Source: JAGTQI01 sp038868115 (lineage in GTDB: Archaea > Thermoproteota > Bathyarchaeia > Bathyarchaeales > Bathycorpusculaceae). From it: a stretch of 13,488 bases of DNA. The notes beneath the pieces are model-generated. The model ran no database searches. It was given only the letters and a program-made list of their open reading frames with translations, and was not told where the DNA came from. The stretch is from positions 1-13,488 of the forward strand of contig JAWBXA010000024.1 in the NCBI GenBank assembly GCA_038868115.1, written 5' to 3'. Both the position numbers and the translations under genes were made by a program. This document shows, in pieces, positions 1-5,555 of this stretch (position 1 is its first letter; each line of letters starts with the position of its first letter).

Positions 1-366
1 CTCGCTAAACACGGGAAGATTCATGGAGCCCTTGGAGAGGAATTAACTGAGGCGGTTAGGCAGTATTTAAGGAATGAAAAGGGCGCGCACACACATCTTT
101 CGCGTTCACGTCTTTCGCGTAAAGCCCTAAATGAGGTTCCAGCGCTGAAGAAGGCTATTTTGGAAAAGGTTGAGCCGGGAGGCTCCATCCCTAAACAGAT
201 GCTTGAAGGCATAATTAGGCAGGTTTCACGTGTTATGGATAGGCGCGCCGTCAACGATAGAATAGGAGCCTTAATTGCAGACGGGTTTCTCCAAAGAGAA
301 TGGGAACTATCAATGGATGGGAAAGTGTTTAGGGTGGTTGGCGTTGAGGCAGACAACATTGGATGA
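1..366 (+). CDS. Partial DNA-binding-type protein (5' end outside window)
   Basis: The reading frame is open from base 1 to the TGA at 364-366, so about 121 C-terminal residues are visible and the true start lies to the left. The visible part starts LAKHGKIHGALGEEL, which resembles the helical half of small archaeal regulator-like proteins. It then has a basic stretch and a C-terminal region (about residues 50-115) with alternating helices and a hydrophobic strand pair (WELSMDGKVFRVVGV) that could be a winged helix. No catalytic motif is visible. The stretch encoding LSRSRLSRK contains a 10-base direct repeat (96-105 and 111-120). The stop overlaps the proposed TTG start of the downstream zinc-finger gene, so the two are probably cotranscribed and translationally coupled. 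The coding call is firm; the DNA-binding role is inference. Confidence 0.7.
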   Translation, partial: LAKHGKIHGALGEELTEAVRQYLRNEKGAHTHLSRSRLSRKALNEVPALKKAILEKVEPGGSIPKQMLEGIIRQVSRVMDRRAVNDRIGALIADGFLQREWELSMDGKVFRVVGVEADNIG

Positions 367-685
367 GTTTGCCAGTAAAAAGAAGTTTGTCTGCGAACGC
401 TGCCAGCGCTTGTTCAGCTCCGTTAGGGCTTTAAACATCCACATAAGCAGAGTTCACGCTGGAGAGAAGCCGCCGCCATTGTATTTTGGAGAGGGAATAC
501 TGGACGTTGAAAGCGAAGGACGCTTTGTAAACCTGAAAATCAGGATCAAGCGAAGCCTCTGGGACGGCATAAAAAGGATCGCACTTTCAGAGAGGATTAA
601 ACCTGAAGAAGCCATAATCGCGAGTCTAGTCAACCTGACGGTTTATGGAGCGAAAATAGAGGAAAAACCAGAATACGTCCTCTAA
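359..685 (+). CDS. C2H2 zinc-finger protein with ribbon-helix-helix-like C-terminus
   Basis: A 108-residue protein if it starts at TTG 359. That start overlaps the preceding stop and has a GAGG about 9 bases upstream; the frame is open further upstream, but that part overlaps the preceding coding frame. Residues 12-33 form one classical C2H2 finger, C-x2-C-x12-H-x4-H (FVCERC ... HISRVH), followed by the linker-like GEKPP. The C-terminal half, from GRFVNLKIRIKRSLWDGI onward, has a beta strand followed by two helices, as in ribbon-helix-helix (CopG/MetJ) DNA-binding folds. Single-finger proteins of this kind are common on archaeal viruses and plasmids and usually act as transcription regulators. 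The stop lies 3 bases from the 3' end of the convergent ParB-like gene. The finger is certain from the sequence; the ribbon-helix-helix assignment is by pattern only. Confidence 0.8.
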   Translation: MDEFASKKKFVCERCQRLFSSVRALNIHISRVHAGEKPPPLYFGEGILDVESEGRFVNLKIRIKRSLWDGIKRIALSERIKPEEAIIASLVNLTVYGAKIEEKPEYVL

Positions 686-688
686 AGC

Positions 689-1510
689 TCATTCGCCCAC
701 AACGCTTTTAACATGGTCGATAATAACCTTTTTCGCATATTCGGCTACGTCCATGCCCTTCTCCTGGGCTAGCCTCTGCAAAGCCTCATAGTACTTGAGT
801 TCTTCCTCGCTTCTCTTGTCGAAAATCGACCTGATCACAATGTACACGCCCGCAGGGATCCCTCTTTTTCCTTTCCCGGCCATGAGCCTCGCCAGAGCCC
901 GCTTAAACGCCTCAACGCCCTGCTTTTCGGCTGTTTCAGCCAGCTCAGCTTGCTCTTTATCGCTTAGCCCAAGCCTGGCAACCGCTAATGCGTCTCTGAA
1001 TGGGATTACGCCCTTCTGTATGGCTTTCTGCATTTCAGGGCTGAGCTCAAGGATTTTCAGGTACTCGCTTAAAGTGCTGTGGGAAATTCCCCAAGCTCTC
1101 GCCAGTCCGCGCAGCCCTGTTGGCAGCTTATCCAAGTAAGCCTTTATGGCTTTAGCCCTCGTAACGGGGTCGGGCGTCTTGTGGAATTCTTCAAGGTTCT
1201 CCTTTAGGCTGGCGTCCAAAGCCTCCTCGTCGCTCATCTCCTCAATCCAAACATGCTGCCCAACAACAACCTCCTTAACGCCGGCCGCTTTCAATGCTAG
1301 GAAGCGTCTGCGTCCAACAACTACGCCGTAGCCATCCCCTTCAGGCCTAGCCTTGAAGGGCTGAACCACAGAAGAGCGTCGTAGGTGCTCCACCAGCATT
1401 CTGTCCTCTTCGCTTTCTCCGAAGGGCTCGTCAACCCTCATGTTCATCTTGCTGACAAAAAACTTTTCAATGGGGATTTTATCGCCCACTTTAGGCAAAG
1501 CACGCTTCAT
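689..1510 (-). CDS. ParB/Spo0J-like DNA-binding protein
   Basis: A 273-residue protein with ParB-family architecture. The N-terminal ParB/Srx-like domain runs over about residues 10-110, with the signature GRRRFLALKAAG and then SLKENLEE. A helix-turn-helix follows (RGLARAWGISHSTLSEYLKIL, about 134-154). In ParB proteins this fold binds a parS centromere and, in characterised members, CTP. The C-terminus (from about 220) has a strand and helices that may be a dimerisation or ribbon-helix-helix domain. I chose ATG 1510 because GGTGA (1522-1518) sits 7 bases upstream; an in-frame ATG at 1516 leaves only 1 base. A TATA-like TTTTTATA lies about 40 bases upstream of the start. No ParA gene is visible here. 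The role could be partition of an episomal form of the element or transcription regulation; the family is clear, the role is inferred. Confidence 0.88.
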   Translation of the reverse strand: MKRALPKVGDKIPIEKFFVSKMNMRVDEPFGESEEDRMLVEHLRRSSVVQPFKARPEGDGYGVVVGRRRFLALKAAGVKEVVVGQHVWIEEMSDEEALDASLKENLEEFHKTPDPVTRAKAIKAYLDKLPTGLRGLARAWGISHSTLSEYLKILELSPEMQKAIQKGVIPFRDALAVARLGLSDKEQAELAETAEKQGVEAFKRALARLMAGKGKRGIPAGVYIVIRSIFDKRSEEELKYYEALQRLAQEKGMDVAEYAKKVIIDHVKSVVGE

Positions 1511-1516
1511 TAACAT

Positions 1517-1656
1517 TCACCAGGCCACTATTATTATAGATCTAGCTATAAAAATTTTGTGATAAAATGGCACGGGAAGTGTTCGACAGTCGACCACCAT
1601 GGCTAAGCGCGGAGAATAAAATTTATATGGCTAAAAGCCACAAAATGTTGCATTAA
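1517..1656. promoter_or_regulatory. Divergent promoter region with three dyads; candidate operator/parS
   Basis: This 140-base gap separates the ParB-like gene (leftward) from the HELID-protein gene (rightward). It holds a minus-strand TATA-like box (complement of 1546-1554) and a plus-strand one (TTTATATG, about 1622-1629). It also has three inverted repeats. TTATAG-N6-CTATAA (1534-1551) overlaps the leftward TATA box. TCGAC-A-GTCGA (1583-1593) lies in the middle. TGGCT-AAA-AGCCA (1628-1640) overlaps the end of the rightward TATA box. ATGGCTAA also occurs twice, 28 bases apart. Dyads over both promoters beside a ParB-like gene fit autoregulation or a centromere-like site, but no site is proven. 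Confidence 0.45.
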
Positions 1657-2007
1657 ATGGCGCAAAGATCCATGGGAAAAATAAGCGAACCCCTACAAAG
1701 CAGACTTGAGGAAGAGCTTAAGAAACTATCAGCAAAGCTTGGGCTTAACTTCGACATGAAAGTCATTTGGATGCCCGACAACACCGCAGGCTTATCAGGC
1801 GAAGTTAAAGAAGGCTCCATATACATTTACGAGGCAGAAGAGGAAAAAGCTCTCCACACCCTAAAGCATGAATTAATAGATTACATGATAACGTCCAGAA
1901 TAGTTCAGCCACTAGTCAACTTGGTTAACATGTTGATTAAGGCTAGGGAGGCCGAAATCTATAAAGAAAAAGAGAAGCTTGTTGAAATCCTCTGCAAAAT
2001 TGTCTAG
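1657..2007 (+). CDS. Small unrecognised protein with HELID (HExxD) motif
   Basis: A 116-residue protein. About residues 33-65 form strands (MKVIWMP, GSIYIYEA). These are followed by ALHTLKHELIDYMI (about 65-78) and a long charged C-terminal helix ending in EKLVEILCKIV. The order of strands, then a helix with HExx(D/H), recalls minimal zinc metallopeptidase folds, but the second histidine of HExxH is aspartate. It may therefore be a divergent or inactive relative, or the resemblance may be chance. The TATA-like box about 1622-1629 puts transcription start close to ATG 1657, suggesting a nearly leaderless message. ATG 1672 (MGKISEP) is an alternative start. It is divergent from the ParB-like gene and shares its control region. 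I do not assign a function; coding status is well supported by composition and promoter spacing. Confidence 0.72.
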   Translation: MAQRSMGKISEPLQSRLEEELKKLSAKLGLNFDMKVIWMPDNTAGLSGEVKEGSIYIYEAEEEKALHTLKHELIDYMITSRIVQPLVNLVNMLIKAREAEIYKEKEKLVEILCKIV

Positions 2008-2052
2008 CCCAAATAAAACGTCATAGCAAGTGTATAATCTTTGGCTAGGTTG

Positions 2053-2084
2053 CTCGCATAGGAATTAATAATAAAAGTTGCGAG
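2053..2084. terminator. Weak hairpin between convergent genes
   Basis: CTCGCA (2053-2058) and TGCGAG (2079-2084) are complementary, with a 20-base AT-rich loop, between two genes that end facing each other. It could serve as a two-way transcription end, but the stem is only 6 bp and no strong T-tract follows. Confidence 0.2.
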
Positions 2085-2098
2085 TTAATTAACATGAT

Positions 2099-2476
2099 CT
2101 AAAGCAATATTTCGCAAAGTATTCCACTTATAAAACCAAAGAAGCCGCCAATTAAGGCTCCGCGCGTTCTATTTTTGTTATCCAGTAATGCACCTACGGT
2201 TACTCCAGCGATTGTTGGAATTCCGATGGTAAGAATCTCATGGGGCACCATTACATCGTGATCCAGGTGTTCTTTCCAGTAGTATCGCGGGTCAAATCTA
2301 TCTTTATGTGCGGTTCTTTCACCAGTAACGTGAATGTTATACGGGCACCTTTTACCAAAAAATTCCTCACAAGGAGCCGTATTGATTTTTAAAGGGAGAA
2401 TTATGTCTTTACCATAGGGCACTCTTTTTACCTCTATGATTCGGTTTACTTCTTCAATTGTGAATTCGTGCGTCAT
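2099..2476 (-). CDS. Small predicted membrane protein of unknown function
   Basis: A 125-residue protein. The N-terminal 75 or so residues are polar, with two cysteines close together (APCEEF, KRCPYN) and several histidines. The C-terminus carries two hydrophobic stretches (ILTIGIPTIAGVTVGALL and GALIGGFFGFISGILCEILL) joined by a short charged loop (DNKNRTR). This looks like a two-helix hairpin with glycine-rich, glycine-zipper-like faces, so it is probably membrane-anchored with the polar domain on one side. There is no N-terminal signal peptide. A TATA-like TTTTAAAG (complement of 2506-2513) lies about 32 bases before ATG 2476, giving a short leader. I do not recognise a family. Small two-helix membrane proteins occur in mobile elements, sometimes as toxins or holin-like proteins, but nothing here shows that. 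Confidence 0.62.
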   Translation of the reverse strand: MTHEFTIEEVNRIIEVKRVPYGKDIILPLKINTAPCEEFFGKRCPYNIHVTGERTAHKDRFDPRYYWKEHLDHDVMVPHEILTIGIPTIAGVTVGALLDNKNRTRGALIGGFFGFISGILCEILL

Positions 2477-2594
2477 TTTTAATCATTTCATAAGGATTAA
2501 AGCTCCTTTAAAACGTTTGCTCGACAAGTTCGATGGTTGTATTCTCGGCATTCCCGGATAACTCCCAAGCCATAAAAATCACTCATACAGAAAA

Positions 2595-3623
2595 ATGGAA
2601 AGAAAAAGATATGAGCTTATTCTTACATCTTACACTTCGATTCTTAAAGGGGTTTTAATGAGCTCTGAGCTGAAGAAGTGGATAGAAAAATGGCGTGATG
2701 ACTTATTTAAATCAGCAATCATCGGGGAATCCATTAAACTTGGCATCCCGGTTATAGAGACATGCAATTATGTGAGGAAAACGCATGCAGACATAGTCCT
2801 CACGATGGTGCAACCTGAAGAATTTGAAAGTATCTTGGGGAGAGTTTCAGCCTATATTCACTATAATTGGGATACTATGGTTGACAAGTCCAGGGTCTCT
2901 TTAATACTCGCGTTGTCTGCGTTATATAATCCAGCTTTTTGCCTTCTAAGGCATATGCTTGAGGAATTGGTTAACGGGGCCTTTTTCCATGGACTGGCAC
3001 TTAAAAAGTATAGGGAGAGTGTATGGGTATTGCCTCCGGAAGAAAATGAGTCTACCTTCAGGGATGAACTGATAAAAAAGATAAAAGTGCTCAATCTCAG
3101 CGATCATCTAGAGGAAAATTCAGTATCCATTTTTGACCTCATTGGCAGAATGGTACCAGCACCTCATATAAATGAGCTTTTCCATACACCACGTTTAAAC
3201 TTTAACAACATTCTTGGACAAGTTTACGCTTGGGAGTTTCTATATCCATTCAAGGAGCAGGAGGTAGTAACCAAGATCACAGACATGTACAATAATCTCT
3301 CGTGGAGCGTCCACCAATATCCATGGGAAATTGATTCCCTAAAACGCTACGTTGGAGAGGAAGAGGCCTTCGAACAGAAGCCGCTTCGCACATCACTAAT
3401 GGATTTCCTTAGTATGTGGATAAAGTTTTTTGATTTGGCAAACGTGCTCTCAATCAACATATTTAGAGCAGAAAGACCCGTTCATGAGACAAAAGCAATT
3501 CTGCTTAGGCTCATAGTAACTGATCATTATAAAAATGCGCAAGCTGTTTTACCGCTAACCCGCACCTTGATTGGCGATCTTCTGCATTGCCAAAAAACCT
3601 CGCAAGCTTTTTCACGAACTTAA
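2595..3623 (+). CDS. Unrecognised, mostly helical protein
   Basis: A protein of 342 residues from ATG 2595, or 321 from ATG 2658. A TATA-like ATAAAAAT (2572-2579) would place transcription start near 2600, just downstream of ATG 2595. ATG 2658 has AGGGG 6 bases upstream, so 2658 is the better start. The protein is mostly alpha-helical. A central segment with a conserved look (LLRHMLEELVNGAFFHGLA) resembles the R...E-type helices of uncharacterised archaeal proteins that lack named function. Later parts include SWSVHQYPWEIDSL. There is no signal peptide, no clear membrane helix and no nucleotide-binding motif. The last 15 or so residues (HCQKTSQAFSRT) are of different character and may be a frayed end. 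Function unknown; coding call is firm from length and composition. Confidence 0.7.
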   Translation: MERKRYELILTSYTSILKGVLMSSELKKWIEKWRDDLFKSAIIGESIKLGIPVIETCNYVRKTHADIVLTMVQPEEFESILGRVSAYIHYNWDTMVDKSRVSLILALSALYNPAFCLLRHMLEELVNGAFFHGLALKKYRESVWVLPPEENESTFRDELIKKIKVLNLSDHLEENSVSIFDLIGRMVPAPHINELFHTPRLNFNNILGQVYAWEFLYPFKEQEVVTKITDMYNNLSWSVHQYPWEIDSLKRYVGEEEAFEQKPLRTSLMDFLSMWIKFFDLANVLSINIFRAERPVHETKAILLRLIVTDHYKNAQAVLPLTRTLIGDLLHCQKTSQAFSRT

Positions 3624-3664
3624 AATATAGTCCAGCTTAACATGTTGTTATTTAACGTGGTAGC

Positions 3665-3790
3665 ATGCATTTTGTCTCTAACCAACTGCGACCTACGCTC
3701 CTTGACTATGATGGCTTGAATATAAGCCAAACGCTAGAAACTCGTGTGGACAGGAGAGTCTGGTCAAGCAACTTAATCGTTTTCGAATAA
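3665..3790 (+). other. Possible 41-codon reading frame in the gap before PadR
   Basis: ATG 3665 opens 41 codons ending TAA 3788-3790 (MHFVSNQLRPTLLDYDG...). There is no good ribosome binding site, and its stop lies just before the TATA-like box of the PadR gene. It may be chance, or a remnant of the 3' end of the preceding gene. It is the only thing I see in this roughly 200-base gap apart from the PadR promoter. Confidence 0.15.
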
Positions 3791-3791
3791 G

Positions 3792-3825
3792 TTTAAAAGC
3801 GAGCACCAAACATTTCAAAAAGGGG
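3792..3825 (+). promoter_or_regulatory. Promoter and ribosome binding site of the PadR gene
   Basis: TTTAAAAG at about 3792-3799 is a TATA-like box that would start transcription near 3820. AGGGGG (about 3820-3825) then lies at the very 5' end of the message, 6 bases before TTG 3832. This decides the TTG start. Confidence 0.5.
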
Positions 3826-3831
3826 GATAAC

Positions 3832-4245
3832 TTGAGGGAGCACTCCCCTACAGTTTCTGACGTCGTTAGAGAGGTTGAAAGGAGAATTCTGAACCACTTC
3901 ATGGATCTGCTGATTCTCGTATCCTTAGACGGTTATAAAGGTCAAGTCAGCGGCTACGACGTCATCAAGTATCTGCATCGAAAGTATAACTTCCTGCCAA
4001 GCCCCGGAACCGTTTATTCATGCCTATACGACATGGAGAGAAGAGGGTTACTGAAAGGGTATATGGATGGAAGGAGAAGGGTTTACAGTTTAACGCGTCA
4101 GGGCGCAGAAACTGTAAGGGCAATTCTTGACGGGAGGGATAGAATTCTAAATTTCACAGCAATGATACTGCAGAAAAACAGTTCTAAAGCAGCTCTCCAG
4201 CCTTCAACGCTTTTCCCACTTAGTGAATTACATGCAGAACCATAA
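3832..4245 (+). CDS. PadR-family winged-helix transcription regulator
   Basis: A 137-residue protein with one PadR winged-helix domain over about residues 15-100. The typical pattern is present: a first helix (RILNHFMDLLILVSL), SGYDVIKYL, then the recognition-helix region (LPSPGTVYSCLYDMERRGLL) and the wing (DGRRRVYSLT) with the closing helix RQGAETVRAIL. PadR proteins act as dimers, usually as ligand-responsive repressors. The C-terminal dimerisation part is short here (about 35 residues), as in the smaller PadR subfamily. The start is TTG 3832, set by AGGGGG. The V4R sensor gene follows on the same strand after 181 bases that include a T-rich terminator, so the two are separate transcripts. 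The regulator may act on the V4R or radical SAM genes nearby; its target is not shown. Confidence 0.88.
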   Translation: MREHSPTVSDVVREVERRILNHFMDLLILVSLDGYKGQVSGYDVIKYLHRKYNFLPSPGTVYSCLYDMERRGLLKGYMDGRRRVYSLTRQGAETVRAILDGRDRILNFTAMILQKNSSKAALQPSTLFPLSELHAEP

Positions 4246-4255
4246 AAACTCAACA

Positions 4256-4280
4256 CTTTCCCTTTTTTTCTTCGTTTCTT
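4256..4280 (+). terminator. T-rich archaeal-type terminator after PadR
   Basis: A pyrimidine run with seven consecutive T (CCTTTTTTTC) followed by TTCGTTTCTTC begins about 10 bases after the PadR stop. Poly-T tracts without a hairpin commonly end archaeal transcripts. Confidence 0.5.
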
Positions 4281-4376
4281 CAGTCAAGGCTGCAATTAAA
4301 GAAGGCTATTCTGATCAATTCGGTATTTTATTCGGACTCAAAATCTGCTTTTAACATTTTCCTAATCAATATTTTC

Positions 4377-4407
4377 GGTTCACAAACCATTTTAAAACGT
4401 CGTTTTT
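4377..4407 (+). promoter_or_regulatory. V4R gene promoter with overlapping dyads
   Basis: A TATA-like TTTTAAAA lies about 33 bases before ATG 4427. A perfect dyad TAAAACG-T-CGTTTTA (about 4393-4407) overlaps it, and a second dyad GGTT-CACA-AACC (about 4377-4388) lies just upstream, where TFB would bind. A protein on either dyad would be expected to block or assist transcription start. The neighbouring PadR is a candidate. Confidence 0.45.
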
Positions 4408-4426
4408 AGTTTATTTGTGAATTGTC

Positions 4427-4927
4427 ATGGAACCCTACCTTAAACAGATTAAAGCCAGAAGCAGGCAAATTAGGCGTTTTGGTGCTGGCTGGGTTCTGTT
4501 AAGGGTTGAGGCTTTGCAGGGGATGTTTGTGGAAGTTAATAAAGTGCTTGGAACAGGCAGTAGCCTAGTTTGGTATATCGCTGGAAAGGGGGCTGGGAGG
4601 TCCATGGCCAAATTCTTCCAAACGCATATGAAAGAAGGAGAAAGCCTCAAAGCCTTTTTCAATGAATTTGCCCACTCATTTAATCGTTGGGGATGGGGCA
4701 GAATAGAAAAGGCCTTCTTAGGGGAGGAAACAGGCGAATTCATCATACGCATATATAACAACGCGTTCACCGAGGTACGGCAATCCCGGGTGCCGTCATG
4801 CTACTTCCTTAAGGGATACTTTGAAGGACTAATAGAGATGCTGACTGGAGGGCATATTTCTTCACAAGAAACAAGATGTACAGCAAAAGGAGACCCCTAC
4901 TGCGAATTCCAAATAACACTAGAATGA
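4427..4927 (+). CDS. V4R (4-vinyl reductase-type) domain sensor protein
   Basis: A 166-residue single-domain V4R protein. The fold's hallmarks are in order: WYIAGKGAGRSMAKFF (about 49-64), GWGRIE (about 89-94), CYFLKGYFEGLIE (about 125-137), and the C-terminal ETRCTAKGDPYCEFQI (about 148-163) with the conserved C-x7-C and GDPYC. V4R domains bind small hydrophobic molecules in regulators (as in the XylR/DmpR N-terminal domain) and occur in bacteriochlorophyll 4-vinyl reductase. In archaea, stand-alone copies are often of unknown role. Here there is no attached DNA-binding or kinase domain, so it is probably a soluble sensor or carrier working with another protein. ATG 4427 is close behind the expected transcription start. 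Cys125, Cys151 and Cys159 could bind metal or haem; this is inference. Confidence 0.88.
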   Translation: MEPYLKQIKARSRQIRRFGAGWVLLRVEALQGMFVEVNKVLGTGSSLVWYIAGKGAGRSMAKFFQTHMKEGESLKAFFNEFAHSFNRWGWGRIEKAFLGEETGEFIIRIYNNAFTEVRQSRVPSCYFLKGYFEGLIEMLTGGHISSQETRCTAKGDPYCEFQITLE

Positions 4928-5052
4928 CAAAAAACAACTGTAAAAGTGAAACACCCATTTTAAAAGCTCAAATTATTAAGTCTTTAAACGCTCATTTTCG
5001 CTATGAATCCCGCTACAGTATTAATGCGCCATGGTCTAAGGTCCTTTCAGGG

Positions 5053-5214
5053 TTATTGTGAATGTGATGGATGAGCCACCAACCTTAGAGGGTAGTGGGC
5101 TCTATGTGCTTTATTTCGAAGCCGCTTGTTTGACACGTATACGTTCTTCACGGTTACGCTTTCCGGCCCCGTAATTGGTCTGAAATAAGGCAAACCCCAC
5201 AGAACCGGCCTCAA
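5053..5214 (-). CDS. Possible small basic protein or gene remnant
   Basis: A minus-strand frame from TTG 5214 (with GGAGG about 4 bases before it) to TAA 5053-5055 gives 53 residues, starting MRPVLWGLPYFRPITGPE and ending in a basic, histidine-rich tail. An in-frame TTG at 5232 would give 59. The spacing from GGAGG to TTG is short and the sequence matches nothing I know. The opposite strand also has short open frames here, so codon evidence is not decisive. It may be a small protein, a remnant, or chance. Confidence 0.22.
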   Translation of the reverse strand: MRPVLWGLPYFRPITGPESVTVKNVYVSNKRLRNKAHRAHYPLRLVAHPSHSQ

Positions 5215-5377
5215 CACACCTCCCCCACTCAACGATTTTCAAACAGCCTATCTAAAAATTGCGAATCATAAATGCATATGTTAAATCAAATATAGACCAG
5301 GATTAAAACTCAAAATTTAATCATTGCGCCGACAATGCCTGCGCTTTCCTTTAGTGTCTCCTAACAGAACCGAAAGA

Positions 5378-5530
5378 TTAACGCTTTTTCTTTACAGCTG
5401 CTCTCTTGATTAAGCCTTCGGCTTGTAGTTTCTTTAGTGTCTCTGACATAGTTTTGGGATAATATTCAAAACCATTTGTGTGTTTTTCGTCCCATAACGG
5501 CTGATTTAAGCAAAATTTAACCGTGTTAAA
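5378..5530 (-). pseudogene. C-terminal fragment of an unidentified protein
   Basis: A minus-strand frame ending at TAA 5378-5380 reads as protein-like sequence: LWDEKHTNGFEYYPKTM, then SETLKKLQAEGLIKR and a lysine-rich end. The end has the look of a small DNA-binding or helical domain. The frame is open up to 5572 but has no usable start except ATG 5449 (23 residues), and its 5' part runs into the start of the radical SAM gene on the other strand. This fits a truncated gene, perhaps cut by the rearrangement that brought in the radical SAM gene. The identity of the parent protein is unknown. Confidence 0.3.
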
Positions 5531-5555
5531 GCCATAATATGATTGGTGTAGTCTG

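Larger units (their letters stand above)
4928..5555. other. 628-base gap with no intact gene
   Basis: No convincing full-length gene lies here. 5041-5235 is richer in G+C than its surroundings and is open on the minus strand (see 5053-5214). 5240-5375 is AT-rich and shows nothing. 5378-5530 has a minus-strand reading frame that looks like the end of a protein. CTTTAGTGTCTC occurs twice (5349-5360 and 5432-5443). The region looks like decayed genes. Confidence 0.5.

Noticed and set aside
96..120. 10-base direct repeat (TCTTTCGCGT) as a possible repeat element or start of a CRISPR array
   Set aside because: Only two copies lie 15 bases apart inside a coding frame (LSRSRLSRK), so this is a small in-frame duplication. 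No CRISPR array is present anywhere in the window.
795..1331. Plus-strand open frames of 114 and 61 codons
   Set aside because: They are antisense to the ParB-like gene and are serine- and leucine-rich shadows of its codons.
3693..3902. Minus-strand open frame of 69 codons
   Set aside because: It overlaps the PadR promoter and the start of the PadR gene, has no ribosome binding site and no recognisable motif.
4876..5061. Plus-strand frame of 61 codons overlapping the end of the V4R gene
   Set aside because: It begins inside the conserved end of the V4R domain in another frame and has no signals of its own.
5202..5209. GAACCGGC, shared with the tRNA T arm, as a possible left attachment site
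   Set aside because: Only 8 bases match, the flanks do not, and such a match is expected by chance in 13 kb.
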